Shown one piece after another: positions 17,246 to 26,794 of a stretch of DNA of 64,000 bases (position 1 is the first letter of the stretch; the number at the start of each line of letters is the position of its first letter). The notes under the pieces are model-generated. The model saw only the letters and a program-made list of their open reading frames with translations. It was not told the DNA's origin and made no database searches. Position numbers and translations under genes: made by a program. Source of the DNA: Bacillota bacterium (lineage in GTDB: Bacteria; Bacillota; TC1). The stretch spans positions 186,001-250,000 of the forward strand of contig JAQUGR010000002.1 in NCBI GenBank assembly GCA_028683955.1. Direction: 5' to 3'.

Positions 17246-18544
17246 ATGAAATTTTTTGAAAAATACCTAAGAAATAATGATAGCAATGGATCCACTCTGA
17301 TTTCAGTATTAGTGGTGACTACAATATTGAGTCTATTTTTAGTTACCCTTCAGCCTATTATGTTTAATTATGCTCAGGGTAGTATTAATGAGAACAATAT
17401 GAAACAAGCTGATTTTAGTGCTAGAAGTGCCAATGATGCAATAGTTTCAAAAATTATTGCCAAGGATGGAGCTCTTATTGCAGGGATTAATAGTATTGCA
17501 AATGATGGTAGTAGTTTGACTTTAAATAATTTTACTTTTACTAAATCAGGTATGGGTAACATTGAAGCGAAGATTTTACGAATGGCTTCTGATAAGTTTT
17601 CTGTTGTAACTAGAGCTACAGTAAATGGAGAGCAAAGAACTATTACACGTGAAATAACTAAAACAACAACACCAGGAAATCCTGTAGGCACTCCTTTAAA
17701 TTCATATTATTTCTATACAATCAATTTTACCAGTGGTGGTGGTTTTGTTACCACAAATAATATTCCTGTTGTAGTTGCTAGTTCACTAAACTTAAACGGT
17801 GGATTAGTTGATATATTAGGTGATTTATATATAATGCCTAGTGGTGATACTTTCAGAGGAAATTCTATATTAAATGTGGGTGGTAATCTATATATTGGTG
17901 ATGGAGCATTTGATATTAGTGGATCTGCCAAATTATATCTTAAAGGAACAGAATATACTAAGAGTAATTCTGCTATAACTAGAAATGTATCTACAACAAA
18001 TATAAAATATTGTCCAGATATATATACTACCACAACAGCTTTAACCAATACATATAATGCTACACCAAGTTGGGTACGTTCAACTGGTGAACCTTATGTA
18101 AATAATATGACTTTTCAAGGTGGAACCTACTATACTATGACAGGAACAAGGACAATAACTAATATTATGAGTCAGTTAAGTTCGACTGTAACACCTGCAA
18201 ATCCTGTATATATTATTTTAAAAAGTGGTGCAAGACTAACTTTGACTAATGCTATTGATCCACCTATTGGTGGAGTGGCAAATGATCCTAGAATTGTTTT
18301 CATTTTAGAGGGAACAGCTTATGTATATTTAGAAAATCAAACTTCAGCAGTAGTTTATGGAACAATAAGTACCAGACTTTATGTAAATAATGCAAGTAAT
18401 GGAACTTCAACTCTTTATGGTCAAGTTAAGGTGGGCAGAATGTATCATGATACTACCAATCCTATAATTTTAGACTATAAAGCAGCAACATCAGCAGGAA
18501 CAGATTCCTGGATTGTTGGAATGTATACTAGTTCATCATATTAA
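17246..18544 (+). CDS. Large pilin-like protein, copy 1 (PilX-like position)
   Basis: The 432-residue protein starts with a prepilin-like leader ending NG, then STLISVLVVTTILSLFL, so a class III cleavage site is likely before Ser. The usual Glu5 is Val here. The C-terminal two-thirds is rich in Gly, Asn, Thr and short beta-strand repeats (LNLNGG, LYIMPSG, NLYIGDG), suggesting a beta-solenoid. It is a tandem paralogue of the next gene, of identical length and with well over half of the residues the same. A tip-associated adhesin or minor pilin is the likely role. Confidence 0.68.
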   Translation: MKFFEKYLRNNDSNGSTLISVLVVTTILSLFLVTLQPIMFNYAQGSINENNMKQADFSARSANDAIVSKIIAKDGALIAGINSIANDGSSLTLNNFTFTKSGMGNIEAKILRMASDKFSVVTRATVNGEQRTITREITKTTTPGNPVGTPLNSYYFYTINFTSGGGFVTTNNIPVVVASSLNLNGGLVDILGDLYIMPSGDTFRGNSILNVGGNLYIGDGAFDISGSAKLYLKGTEYTKSNSAITRNVSTTNIKYCPDIYTTTTALTNTYNATPSWVRSTGEPYVNNMTFQGGTYYTMTGTRTITNIMSQLSSTVTPANPVYIILKSGARLTLTNAIDPPIGGVANDPRIVFILEGTAYVYLENQTSAVVYGTISTRLYVNNASNGTSTLYGQVKVGRMYHDTTNPIILDYKAATSAGTDSWIVGMYTSSSY

Positions 18545-18610
18545 TATATAAATAATTAAATGTACTTTTTAGAAGGGGAATAAAAAAATAAGGCTTTAAC
18601 TAAGGAAAAG

Positions 18611-18654
18611 TGTAACTATTAAAAGTTGATAATGGTCGTAATCAACTGGTTACA
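18611..18654 (+). other. Nested stem-loop between the two paralogous pilin-like genes
   Basis: TGTAAC (18611-18616) pairs with GTTACA (18649-18654) and AGTTGAT (18624-18630) with ATCAACT (18641-18647), making a two-part hairpin in the 133-base gap, ending 23 bases before the second gene. No T-tract follows. Confidence 0.4.
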
Positions 18655-18677
18655 TCAAAAGATAAAAGGAAAGTTTA

Positions 18678-19976
18678 ATGAATTTTTTCAGGAAATATGT
18701 TAGTAAAAATTGTAATAAAGGTTCTACTTTAATCTCAGTATTAGTGGTTACAACAATATTGAGTCTATTTTTAGTAACACTTCAACCAATAATGTTTAAA
18801 TATGCAGCTCGCAGTGTTCAAGAAAGAGATATGAAACAAGCTGATTTTAGTGCCAGAGGAGCAAATAGAGCAATTGTAGCAGGTATTATAGCAGAGAACT
18901 CTGCTTTGATAGATGGTATAAATAGTATTCCTAGTGATGGAAGTAGTTTAGTCATAAGTGACTTTGACTTTGGAAGAACTGGAATGGGGACAGTTGAAGC
19001 TAAGATTCTTAGGATAGAACCCAATAAATTTACAGTAATAACTAGAGCAACAGTAAATAGTAAACAAAGGACAATTGCCAGAGTGATATCTAAAATAACA
19101 ACAGAAGGATTACCAACTATAGAAGCCCTACCAGCTTTTTACTTTGATATCATAAATTTTAAAAATGGTGGTGGTTTTTCAACTTCTAGTAAAACACCAG
19201 TTGTGGTTGGAAGCACCTTAAACTTAAATGGTGGTATTTTAAACATTGCCGGAGATCTATATATTATGCCAAACTCCAATACCTTTAAGGGGAATTCAAT
19301 TATTTATTTACAAGGCAACTTATATATGGGTGATGGTTCTTTTAATATAAGTGGAAGCGCAAAAATATATATTAAAGGAACATTATATAATAAAACTAAT
19401 TCTGCAATAACTAGTTCAGTACCTTCAAGTAGCATACGTTATTGTCCAGATATTTATACTGGTACAACAGTACAAGATAACCTATATAGCACCGAACCAA
19501 GTTGGGTTAGGTCTTCTGGAATTGATTATGTAGATGGAATGACACTTCAAGGTGGAAAATACTATGAAATGGATAGTAATGAGACTATCTCAAACATAAA
19601 TAATCAGTTTGATAGCAGTGTTACTCCCGACAATCCAGTGTTTATAATATTAAAAGATGATTCAAGGCTGAATATAACAAATGCAATAGATCCTCCATCA
19701 GGAGGGGTTGCCAAAAATCCGCGCATAGTTTTTATACTAGAAGATAATTCTAGAGTTTACCTTGAAAATAAATCATCTGCAATTGTCTATGGAACTGAAA
19801 ATACTAGACTATATGTAGAAAATAATAATAATGAATCATCTAACCTTTATGGGCAAATACATGTTGGTAGGATGTATCATAGTAATAACAATTCAATTAT
19901 ACTAAACTATAAAGCACTAGTATCTGCTGGAGTTGATACATGGAAAGCTGGACTTTTCATTCGTACAACCTATTAA
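18678..19976 (+). CDS. Large pilin-like protein, copy 2 (tandem paralogue)
   Basis: This 432-residue protein mirrors the preceding gene: leader ending KG, then the same STLISVLVVTTILSLFL segment with Val at position 5, a shared MKQADFSAR motif near residue 51, and a Gly/Asn-rich beta-repeat C-terminus containing YCPDIYTGTT and RLNITNAIDPPSGG. The pair clearly arose by duplication. Divergence is greatest in the surface-type C-terminal region, as expected for receptor-binding or antigenic variation. The exact function is not known. Confidence 0.68.
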   Translation: MNFFRKYVSKNCNKGSTLISVLVVTTILSLFLVTLQPIMFKYAARSVQERDMKQADFSARGANRAIVAGIIAENSALIDGINSIPSDGSSLVISDFDFGRTGMGTVEAKILRIEPNKFTVITRATVNSKQRTIARVISKITTEGLPTIEALPAFYFDIINFKNGGGFSTSSKTPVVVGSTLNLNGGILNIAGDLYIMPNSNTFKGNSIIYLQGNLYMGDGSFNISGSAKIYIKGTLYNKTNSAITSSVPSSSIRYCPDIYTGTTVQDNLYSTEPSWVRSSGIDYVDGMTLQGGKYYEMDSNETISNINNQFDSSVTPDNPVFIILKDDSRLNITNAIDPPSGGVAKNPRIVFILEDNSRVYLENKSSAIVYGTENTRLYVENNNNESSNLYGQIHVGRMYHSNNNSIILNYKALVSAGVDTWKAGLFIRTTY

Positions 19977-19994
19977 TAAATGTTAGGAAAAATT

Positions 19995-20354
19995 ATGAAA
20001 AATTTATTTAAAATGTTTAAAAATGAAAATAGAAAAAAAATGAGTCTTAAAAAACTAGATTCTAAAGGGATGACCCTGATAGAAGTAGTAGCCTCAATGG
20101 CCATATTGGCTCTTGTTTCAATAGGGGTATATAACGGGACTGCTCTAATACTTAAAGGATATAATATGGGTCAGTTTGTTTATTCTAGTAATGGATTGAT
20201 TGAACAAAGAATAGAAGCAGGAACTGTGCCTGCTGATGCAGGTTCAGTTTCCTTTAAAGTTGATTCTACAACAGTAGTGGTTAATGGTAATTTTTATACT
20301 AGTAGCGAAACCAGGGATGATATGGAAGTAACACTTTCTCTTTTTAAACCTTAA
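19995..20354 (+). CDS. Minor pilin with class III signal peptide (PilV-like)
   Basis: The 119-residue precursor has an unusually long basic leader of about 26 residues ending SKG, then MTLIEVVASMAILALV with Met at +1 and Glu5 present. I chose ATG 19995, six bases after AGGA, over ATG 19980. The mature protein is short, with one N-terminal helix and a small beta-rich domain. It sits between the large pilin-like genes and another minor pilin. Confidence 0.75.
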   Translation: MKNLFKMFKNENRKKMSLKKLDSKGMTLIEVVASMAILALVSIGVYNGTALILKGYNMGQFVYSSNGLIEQRIEAGTVPADAGSVSFKVDSTTVVVNGNFYTSSETRDDMEVTLSLFKP

Positions 20355-20366
20355 GGATGTGATGAT

Positions 20367-20834
20367 TTGAAATATTTAAATAAAAAAGGCTTTACTCTAA
20401 TTGAAGTAATAGCTACAGTTGCTATTGCCTCTTTAGTTATGATTGCTTTGATATCATTTTTTTCTGTAGTTAGCAATGTATTTATTAACAGTGCTTTGGA
20501 AAGTGAAGAAAGATTAGTAATTAGTAATACTAAAGCATATTTAAAAAATGAATTGGTGTATAAAGTAGCAATAAATAGTAGTGGTGATGCTACCTATAAT
20601 AAATTAGAATTTACTAGCGGTAAACTCTATAAGAATGGGGTCCAAGTTTTTACAGATGATTTTTATGGTAATACTAAAATTTATGGAACAGTTAAAGGGA
20701 CAGGATCAGTCCTGACTTTCACCTTACAGGTGCAAAATGGAACAACTAATCGTTCCGAAGAATATGTAGTTAAAACACTTAATAAAACAGATATAAATAT
20801 TAGTACACCAGTTTCGATTTTATACTATAAGTAA
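20367..20834 (+). CDS. Minor pilin (PilW-like position)
   Basis: This 155-residue precursor has the leader MKYLNKKG, cut before FTLIEVIATVAIASLV, with Glu5 present. The C-terminal domain carries a short PulG/PilW-like beta region. Start is TTG 20367, nine bases after AAGGA; upstream ATGs run into stops. It is the last gene of the pilus operon and is followed by a terminator. Confidence 0.78.
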   Translation: MKYLNKKGFTLIEVIATVAIASLVMIALISFFSVVSNVFINSALESEERLVISNTKAYLKNELVYKVAINSSGDATYNKLEFTSGKLYKNGVQVFTDDFYGNTKIYGTVKGTGSVLTFTLQVQNGTTNRSEEYVVKTLNKTDINISTPVSILYYK

Positions 20835-20868
20835 GTGATGATAGATATAAAAATTAGCATATAGCGTT

Positions 20869-20899
20869 TTAGTGGGGATGAATTTTCATCTCCACTTTT
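20869..20899 (+). terminator. Terminator of the type IV pilus operon
   Basis: AGTGGGGATGA (20869-20879) pairs with TCATCTCCACT (20884-20894) with one wobble, followed by TTTTTAT. Confidence 0.85.
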
Positions 20900-20912
20900 T
20901 ATACTTATGAAA

Positions 20913-20921
20913 TATGATATA
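20913..20921 (+). promoter_or_regulatory. Extended -10 promoter of the PLP lyase gene
   Basis: TG-A-TATAAT (20913-20921) is a perfect extended -10, 43 bases before the start. No good -35 is seen, as is common with extended -10 promoters. The same ATGATATAAT string recurs before tmk and the SPFH gene. Confidence 0.55.
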
Positions 20922-20963
20922 ATTTAACATAGTAATAAGATAATAAGTGAAAGAGGATAAACC

Positions 20964-22103
20964 ATGAAAACAAAAACCTTAAGCATACATGGATTACATA
21001 ATAAGAAATACAGTGGGAATAAAGAACTGACCCCACCAATAAATCAAACAGCAACTTTCTACTTCGACAGTATAAACGATGCAGAACAAACCTTTGATTG
21101 TAAAAACGATCAATACGTTTACTCAAGAGGAAGAAACCCAAACTTAGAAGAACTAGAAGACAAAATAACCCTTTTAGAAGAAGGGGCTTTTGCTGTAAGT
21201 TTTAGTTCAGGTATGGGAGCAATAACTACTCTATTAATGTCATTGTTAAAAAGTGGAGATAGTTTAATTTCCCACAATGTTATATACGGAAGTAGCCATA
21301 ATTTAATAGAAAATATACTGCCAAAATATGGAATAACAACCAAAATGATAGATTTAAGGTTGATTGATAATGAATTAATAGGTGATGTTAAAGTTATTTA
21401 TCTTGAAACCCCAGCTAATCCAACACTGGATATTATTGATATTTTAGAGCTACGGAAAAAGGTTGGTGAAGAGGTAATTATAATAGTAGATAATACTTTT
21501 GCCACCCCAATTTTACAACAACCCTTACTAAAGGGAGCAGATTTTGTCGTTCATAGTGCAACCAAATACATAGGAGGACATGGAGATGCTATAGGAGGAT
21601 TAGTAGTTGGGAAGAATAAGGAATTTGAACCAACTCTAAGATTTGGCTACATGTGTGAGTTTGGCACAGCAATGGCACCCTTTAATGCCTGGCTTTTTAA
21701 CAGAGGTTTAAAGACTTTAGAATATAGAATGAAAGGCCACTGTAAAAATGCTATGGAAATAGCCACATACTTAGAAGGACATAATAAAGTGCAAAAGGTC
21801 TATTATCCCGGATTACCTACTTTTGAAGGATATGAAACTGCAAAAAAACAAATGAAGGATTTTGGAGGAATGATATCTTTTGAAATAAAAGGTGCAGAGT
21901 TGGATGCTGTTAATTTAGTAAATAACCTCAAGCTTTTCAAAATAGCAGTAAGTCTTGGTGACACTGAATCCCTAGTAGAAATACCAGCGAAAATGACTCA
22001 TAGAGGCTTAAATATCAATCCTTCACTTATAAGACTTGCAGTAGGACTTGAGGATTTAGAAGACCTATTAGAAGATTTAAAACAAGGGTTGGAGATCATA
22101 TAG
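20964..22103 (+). CDS. PLP-dependent Cys/Met metabolism enzyme (methionine gamma-lyase-like)
   Basis: The 379-residue protein belongs to the trans-sulfuration family: YSRGRNPNLEELE near residue 53, SSGMGAI near 76, DNTFATP near 174 and the PLP lysine in HSATKYIGGHGDAIGG near 199. The family contains methionine gamma-lyase, cystathionine gamma-synthase and cystathionine gamma/beta-lyases, which sequence alone does not separate reliably; the Clostridium-type sequence and lack of biosynthetic neighbours favour a lyase. It is directly abutted by the decarboxylase gene, so they are co-translated. Confidence 0.8.
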   Translation: MKTKTLSIHGLHNKKYSGNKELTPPINQTATFYFDSINDAEQTFDCKNDQYVYSRGRNPNLEELEDKITLLEEGAFAVSFSSGMGAITTLLMSLLKSGDSLISHNVIYGSSHNLIENILPKYGITTKMIDLRLIDNELIGDVKVIYLETPANPTLDIIDILELRKKVGEEVIIIVDNTFATPILQQPLLKGADFVVHSATKYIGGHGDAIGGLVVGKNKEFEPTLRFGYMCEFGTAMAPFNAWLFNRGLKTLEYRMKGHCKNAMEIATYLEGHNKVQKVYYPGLPTFEGYETAKKQMKDFGGMISFEIKGAELDAVNLVNNLKLFKIAVSLGDTESLVEIPAKMTHRGLNINPSLIRLAVGLEDLEDLLEDLKQGLEII

Positions 22104-23408
22104 ATGAGTGTTAAAAGCGATTTGGATAGGTTAGTAAAAAAAGAAGCCTTTTCACTCCATATGCCAGGACATAAAGGACTAAGACTAAAAAACGACACTA
22201 CAGAACTAAGTATGACAGATAATATACTAAATCCTAAAGCTGGGATAAAGGAATTAGAAAATGCCATAGCTCATATTTATGATGCTAAAAAAGCTTACTT
22301 AGGTACTAATGGTTCTACCGGTCTACTAATGTCCTCTTTACTATATGCAGGAAAAGGAGAAAAAATAGTTTTACCAAGAGGATCACATCAATCTATTTAC
22401 AAGGGTTTGATTGATAATGGGCAAGAACCAATCTATATAAAAAACAAGATAGATAAACTAGGTATTGCAAGACCGGTAAAAGCAGCAGATTATCTTACCC
22501 ATATGGGAAAAGTAAAGGCAGCTATTTTTACCAATCCAACCTATGAAGGCTACATGGAAGATTATGCAATACTAAAGCCTTTTTTAAAGGAAAAAGTATC
22601 AATATTAGACGGAGCACATGGTTCACACCTCTACTATATTTGTAATCAAGTTAACAACTGGATGAGTCTTCAAGTCCACTCCTTTCATAAAACATTAGGT
22701 GCCATGAACCAAGCAGCTATAATATTATCGAATCTTGATGAAGACATTAGAGAATATGCTAATTTTTTTCAAACCTCTAGTCCTTCCTTTCCTATTATAT
22801 TGTCTATAGAAGATACTGTTAGAGAAATGATGTCCGTGAAAATTGATAAAAAACTACAGGATATAGAATGGCTGAAGAAGGAAATAAATAATATTAAGGG
22901 ATTTAGTATAATTGAAAATGATGATCCTTTAAAACTATTAATAACTATAGATAGAAATATTAAGGTAGAAGATGTGGTTGGTTGGTTAGAAGAAAATAAG
23001 GGAGTATTCTTTGAGCTATCTACAGAAAAATATATTTTAGGTCTCCTAAGTTTTTATGATAGCATGGGCAATTATGAATGGTTGGTGAGAAGTCTTAAAG
23101 CTGTAAGTAAACAATTTAAAATGAAAGAAAAAGCCGATTTTGAAGGAGAAACTGAAGAGAATAGTTATATACCAGAAATGAAAATGCTACCTGGGGAAGC
23201 CTTCTTAAGTGAAAAAAAAGAGGTGGATTTAAGAAAAAGTAAGGGAATGGTCAGTGGAGTGCTCTATAGTCCATATCCACCAGGATCACCCTTAATAGCA
23301 CCTGGAGAAATAATCGATGATTATGTAATTGAAAAGATACTCACGTCAAAGTTTGACTACACTGGATGCAGGGGTATAAAAGATAACGGTATTTTTGTTA
23401 TTAAGTGA
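22104..23408 (+). CDS. Orn/Lys/Arg decarboxylase family protein (YaaO-like)
   Basis: The 434-residue protein is the short YaaO-type of the fold I decarboxylases: SLHMPGHKG near residue 17, TNGSTGLLMS near 68, DGAHGSH near 170 and the PLP lysine in VHSFHKTLGAM near 196, with a C-terminal Orn/Lys/Arg decarboxylase domain carrying PYPPGSPLIAPGE near 390. Substrate (lysine, arginine or ornithine) is unknown. In Bacillus yaaO also precedes tmk, so the order is conserved. It starts immediately after the lyase stop codon. Confidence 0.85.
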   Translation: MSVKSDLDRLVKKEAFSLHMPGHKGLRLKNDTTELSMTDNILNPKAGIKELENAIAHIYDAKKAYLGTNGSTGLLMSSLLYAGKGEKIVLPRGSHQSIYKGLIDNGQEPIYIKNKIDKLGIARPVKAADYLTHMGKVKAAIFTNPTYEGYMEDYAILKPFLKEKVSILDGAHGSHLYYICNQVNNWMSLQVHSFHKTLGAMNQAAIILSNLDEDIREYANFFQTSSPSFPIILSIEDTVREMMSVKIDKKLQDIEWLKKEINNIKGFSIIENDDPLKLLITIDRNIKVEDVVGWLEENKGVFFELSTEKYILGLLSFYDSMGNYEWLVRSLKAVSKQFKMKEKADFEGETEENSYIPEMKMLPGEAFLSEKKEVDLRKSKGMVSGVLYSPYPPGSPLIAPGEIIDDYVIEKILTSKFDYTGCRGIKDNGIFVIK

Positions 23409-23414
23409 TTAAAA

Positions 23415-23423
23415 TGATATAAT
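23415..23423 (+). promoter_or_regulatory. Extended -10 promoter before tmk
   Basis: TG-A-TATAAT (23415-23423) lies 33 bases before the tmk start, in a 48-base gap, and would give the replication/translation block its own transcript. Confidence 0.5.
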
Positions 23424-23456
23424 GTAAGTTAGGATTTTAATAATTAGGAGAAATGT

Positions 23457-24080
23457 ATGTTTATAACATTTGAGGGAATAGACGGATCTGGAAAATCAAC
23501 CCAATGTCAGCTTTTAAAAGACAGTTTAGAGGATATTGGCTATAAGGTTTTTATGACCAGAGAACCAGGTGGAACAAAGATAGCAGAAGCTATTAGAAAT
23601 ATACTGTTACATATAGATGAGCCAATTGAAGCCATGACTGAAGTTTTTCTTTACTGTGCTGCTAGAAACGAACATCTTGAAAAAATAATACTGCCAAAAC
23701 TGGCTGAAGGCTATATTGTAATAAGTGATCGTTTTTTTGATTCTACTATTGCCTATCAAGGCGGTGGTCGTGGCTTGGGAATAGATAAAATGAAAGAAAT
23801 AAATAGTATTTTTATAGAAAAAGCCACACCTGATTTAGCATTTTTTATTGATCCAGACTTAAGTACTATAGAAAAAAGAATGGAAAATAAAGAATTAGAT
23901 AGAATAGAAAAAGAAGGTATCGAATTTATGGCAAAAGTCAGAAAAGGTTATCTTGACTTGATAGAAAGTCAAAAAAATATTAGAAATTTCATGACAATAG
24001 ATGGTGATTTATCTATAAAAGAAATTAGCGAAATTGTTTTGAAGAGAGTAGAGGATTTTTTGGAGAATGATAGAGGTTAA
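23457..24080 (+). CDS. tmk: Thymidylate kinase
   Basis: Tmk phosphorylates dTMP to dTDP. The 207-residue protein has the P-loop EGIDGSGKST at 6-15, the TREPGGT segment near 36 and the DRFFDSTIAYQG motif near 92. The lid region near 140-150 is of the Gram-positive length. It overlaps holB by 14 bases. Confidence 0.95.
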   Translation: MFITFEGIDGSGKSTQCQLLKDSLEDIGYKVFMTREPGGTKIAEAIRNILLHIDEPIEAMTEVFLYCAARNEHLEKIILPKLAEGYIVISDRFFDSTIAYQGGGRGLGIDKMKEINSIFIEKATPDLAFFIDPDLSTIEKRMENKELDRIEKEGIEFMAKVRKGYLDLIESQKNIRNFMTIDGDLSIKEISEIVLKRVEDFLENDRG

Positions 24081-24969
24081 AAGACTAGAAGAAATTCTTG
24101 GCCAAAAAGAGGTTGTAAACTATCTTATAAAAGATTTAGAAACTAAAAATTACAATCATGCCTATATGTTCTTTGGTAAAAGAGGGATTGGTAAAAAGAC
24201 CATGGCTCTAGCTTTTGCAAAAAGTATAATATGTCAGGATGGAAATCCGGGCTTTTGTGGAGTTTGTAGTTCTTGTAAAAAGTTTGATATGGAAAGCTAT
24301 ATGGAATTTATAAGTTTCTATGATCAAGGAGAAACTATAAAGATTGAAAACATTAGAAGAATACTAGAAGAAGAGCACTTAAAAAAATATGAAGGTGCCT
24401 ATAGAATAATATTTATGGAACATGCTGAAAGAATGACCAAAGAAGCTGCAAATTCAATACTTAAAGTATTAGAAGAGCCATTTCCTGGAACAATATTTGT
24501 CTTTACAGCAACAAATCCTGATGATATATTACCTACAATAATTTCAAGAGTAGAAAAATATTATTTAAATAATCTTAATCAAGATGATCTTGGCAAGATT
24601 ATGACAGGATTAGGATATAATGATAATAAGTACTTGAGCCTTGGATCTATTGATGAGGCTAGAGTCTTATTAGATAACCTAGACCAAGATTTGTTAGATT
24701 ATCAACAATTCTGTGAGCTATTTGCAAGAAAAGATTTGATTGAGATATTTGAATTAGCTGAAAAATTAGCGAAAAAACCATATTTAAGAGAACTATTTAG
24801 CTATTATCAGTTAGAGGCTATGGCTAAGTATAGAGAAGATTTTGAAGATTTTAATTTGAAAGTTGTCGGGGCCATTGATAATGCCCTGAGAAAGATAAAA
24901 ATAAATGTTAATGAAAAGCATGCTTTAGAGTATTGTTTTTTAACCATAGGAGGAATATTTAGTGAGTAA
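24067..24969 (+). CDS. holB: DNA polymerase III delta' subunit
   Basis: The 300-residue protein is the clamp-loader delta' ATPase-like subunit. It has a modified P-loop FGKRGIGKKTMA near residue 36, a zinc module with cysteines at FCGVCSSC (residues about 63-70), and the SRVEKY sensor region near 162. The early gene order tmk-holB-ricT-yabA matches Bacillus, although yaaQ and yaaR, which lie between tmk and holB there, are missing. The gene overlaps tmk upstream and ricT downstream. Confidence 0.9.
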   Translation: MIEVKRLEEILGQKEVVNYLIKDLETKNYNHAYMFFGKRGIGKKTMALAFAKSIICQDGNPGFCGVCSSCKKFDMESYMEFISFYDQGETIKIENIRRILEEEHLKKYEGAYRIIFMEHAERMTKEAANSILKVLEEPFPGTIFVFTATNPDDILPTIISRVEKYYLNNLNQDDLGKIMTGLGYNDNKYLSLGSIDEARVLLDNLDQDLLDYQQFCELFARKDLIEIFELAEKLAKKPYLRELFSYYQLEAMAKYREDFEDFNLKVVGAIDNALRKIKINVNEKHALEYCFLTIGGIFSE

Positions 24970-25837
24970 AACATACAACGTTATAGGTATTAGGTTTTCT
25001 GGTGTTGGAAAAACCTACTATTTTGACCCGAAACATTTTAGCGTAGCATTAGGTGATAATGTTATAGTTGAAACAGCAAGAGGTTTGGAATATGGAACAG
25101 CTGTAACTGATATTAAAGAAGTTACAGAAAAAGAAATTGTCCAACCATTAAAACCAATACAAAGACTTGCAACAGAACATGATAAAAAGAAACTTGCAGA
25201 TAATAAGATTGCAGAAAAAGAAGCTATAAAAACCTGTGATGAAAAAGTAAAGAAACACAATTTACCAATGAAATTATTAAATGCCGAATATACTTTTGAC
25301 CGTGGTAAAATAATCTTTTATTTTACTGCAGGTAGTAGAGTAGATTTTAGAGAATTAGTAAAAGATTTAGCAGGAATTTTTAAAACAAGAATTGAACTAC
25401 GCCAAGTTGGGGTTAGAGATGAAGCAAAACACCTTGGAGGATATGGATCATGTGGACGTAGTCTTTGTTGTTCTACTTTCCTTGGAGAGTTTGAAACAAT
25501 TTCAATTAAAATGGCCAAAAACCAAAATATTTCACCAAATCCAACCAAGATAAATGGTGTTTGTGGCAGACTTATGTGTTGTTTAAAATATGAGGACGAA
25601 TCCTATACTGTTCTAAGAGCAACATTTCCTAAAGAAGGTTCATTTATTGAAACTCCAATGGGGAGAGGTAAGGTAACAAAAAATAGCTTTTTTACCAAAC
25701 ATGTTACAGTTATTTTAGCTGATGGTGGTTTTGGCAAGTTTAGTTTAGACGAAATTGAATTTGAGCCAGCAGGCTATCATGAGATTGTTGTCAGTCCAGA
25801 AGAGGAGAAACTTGATGAAAATATCAGCGCAGATTGA
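24962..25837 (+). CDS. ricT: RicT/YaaT, PSP1-domain protein of the RicAFT complex
   Basis: RicT (YaaT) belongs to the Y-complex that guides RNase Y and promotes mRNA maturation and developmental decisions in Bacillus. The 291-residue protein has the PSP1 C-terminal domain and the cysteine cluster CGRSLCC...VCGRLMCC near residues 160-203, ligands of an iron-sulfur cluster. Start is GTG 24962. RicA and RicF genes are not in the window. It overlaps holB by 8 bases. Confidence 0.92.
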   Translation: MSKTYNVIGIRFSGVGKTYYFDPKHFSVALGDNVIVETARGLEYGTAVTDIKEVTEKEIVQPLKPIQRLATEHDKKKLADNKIAEKEAIKTCDEKVKKHNLPMKLLNAEYTFDRGKIIFYFTAGSRVDFRELVKDLAGIFKTRIELRQVGVRDEAKHLGGYGSCGRSLCCSTFLGEFETISIKMAKNQNISPNPTKINGVCGRLMCCLKYEDESYTVLRATFPKEGSFIETPMGRGKVTKNSFFTKHVTVILADGGFGKFSLDEIEFEPAGYHEIVVSPEEEKLDENISAD

Positions 25838-26081
25838 TTTAATAGTTGATAGGATTAATGAGATTTTACATGAAGTTGAAGATTTAAAAAAACAACTTGA
25901 AGTTTTGGAAAAAAGAAATGAACAGTTGAGTAATTATTTGCAAAAAGAAGATAAATCTCAAAGTGTAGGTAATTTAATCAAACTTTATGAACAAGGTTTT
26001 CATATTTGTCATAGTTCCTTTGGAAGAATGAGGGAAGAGGATTGTATCTTCTGCCTAAATGTAATAGATAGGACAGAATAA
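25815..26081 (+). CDS. yabA: Initiation-control protein YabA
   Basis: YabA tethers DnaA to the DNA polymerase clamp and limits replication initiation. The 88-residue protein has an N-terminal coiled coil (about residues 5-45) and a C-terminal zinc cluster [19 protein letters not shown] placed the start at ATG 25815 with AGGAG upstream rather than the longer frame at 25755, which lies inside ricT. Confidence 0.9.
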   Translation: MKISAQIDLIVDRINEILHEVEDLKKQLEVLEKRNEQLSNYLQKEDKSQSVGNLIKLYEQGFHICHSSFGRMREEDCIFCLNVIDRTE

Positions 26082-26794
26082 TGGAGAAGGTTAGGGAAGA
26101 AGTATTATATAAATACCCCTTTTATCAGCCTGTAGATGGCTACAGGTATAGTGTTGATGCCCTTCTTTTAGCAGGCTTTATACAAAGTAAAGAAAGTTTT
26201 ATAAAGGTATTAGATATTGGTACAGGTAGTGGAATTATTACCCTGTTACTAAGCAAAAGATTCCCAGAGTGGGAATTTTCTGCCATAGAATTACAAAAAG
26301 ATCTACATAAAATAGCCTTAGAAAATTTTAATATACATAAGCTTAATGTGGATTTATTGGATGGTGACTATAGGGCCATAGAGGGACAAGACATATTTGA
26401 TTTAATTGTGTCCAATCCTCCTTTTTTTAATTATGGTCACTTACCAAAAAATGAATCAGAGGCTATTGCAAGACATGAAATTGCTGGAGATATGGAAAGT
26501 TTAATTGTAAAGTCAAAGAAACTCCTTAAAGGTGGAGGTTATTTTTATGTTATTTATCCAGCGGATAGAATGGCAGAACTACTAACAAAATTAACAATTA
26601 ACAAACTAGCGCCTTATGCCTTGAAGTTAATACATCCTAGTCTTGGGAAATCGGCTTCCTTGGTAATGGTGGTTGCTAGAAAAAATCATAAAGGAAGACT
26701 CCATGTATTGTCACCCTTATATATTGGGGATGAAACAGGTGGAGATACTTTAGAAATTAAAGAATTATATGATAAGGGAGTGCTGGAATGGTAA
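26081..26794 (+). CDS. tRNA1(Val) adenine-N6 methyltransferase-like protein (YabB/TrmN6 family)
   Basis: This 237-residue SAM-dependent methyltransferase has the SAM motif LDIGTGSGIITLLL near residue 45 and the NPPF motif (SNPPFFNYG) near residue 109, typical of adenine-N6 methyltransferases of the TrmN6/YabB group. It starts where yabA stops, sharing one base. Target nucleotide is inferred from family only. Confidence 0.85.
   Translation: MEKVREEVLYKYPFYQPVDGYRYSVDALLLAGFIQSKESFIKVLDIGTGSGIITLLLSKRFPEWEFSAIELQKDLHKIALENFNIHKLNVDLLDGDYRAIEGQDIFDLIVSNPPFFNYGHLPKNESEAIARHEIAGDMESLIVKSKKLLKGGGYFYVIYPADRMAELLTKLTINKLAPYALKLIHPSLGKSASLVMVVARKNHKGRLHVLSPLYIGDETGGDTLEIKELYDKGVLEW

Noticed and set aside
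20964..22103. Naming the PLP enzyme as a specific cystathionine enzyme
   Set aside because: The trans-sulfuration family cannot be split reliably by eye; only the family-level call is safe.
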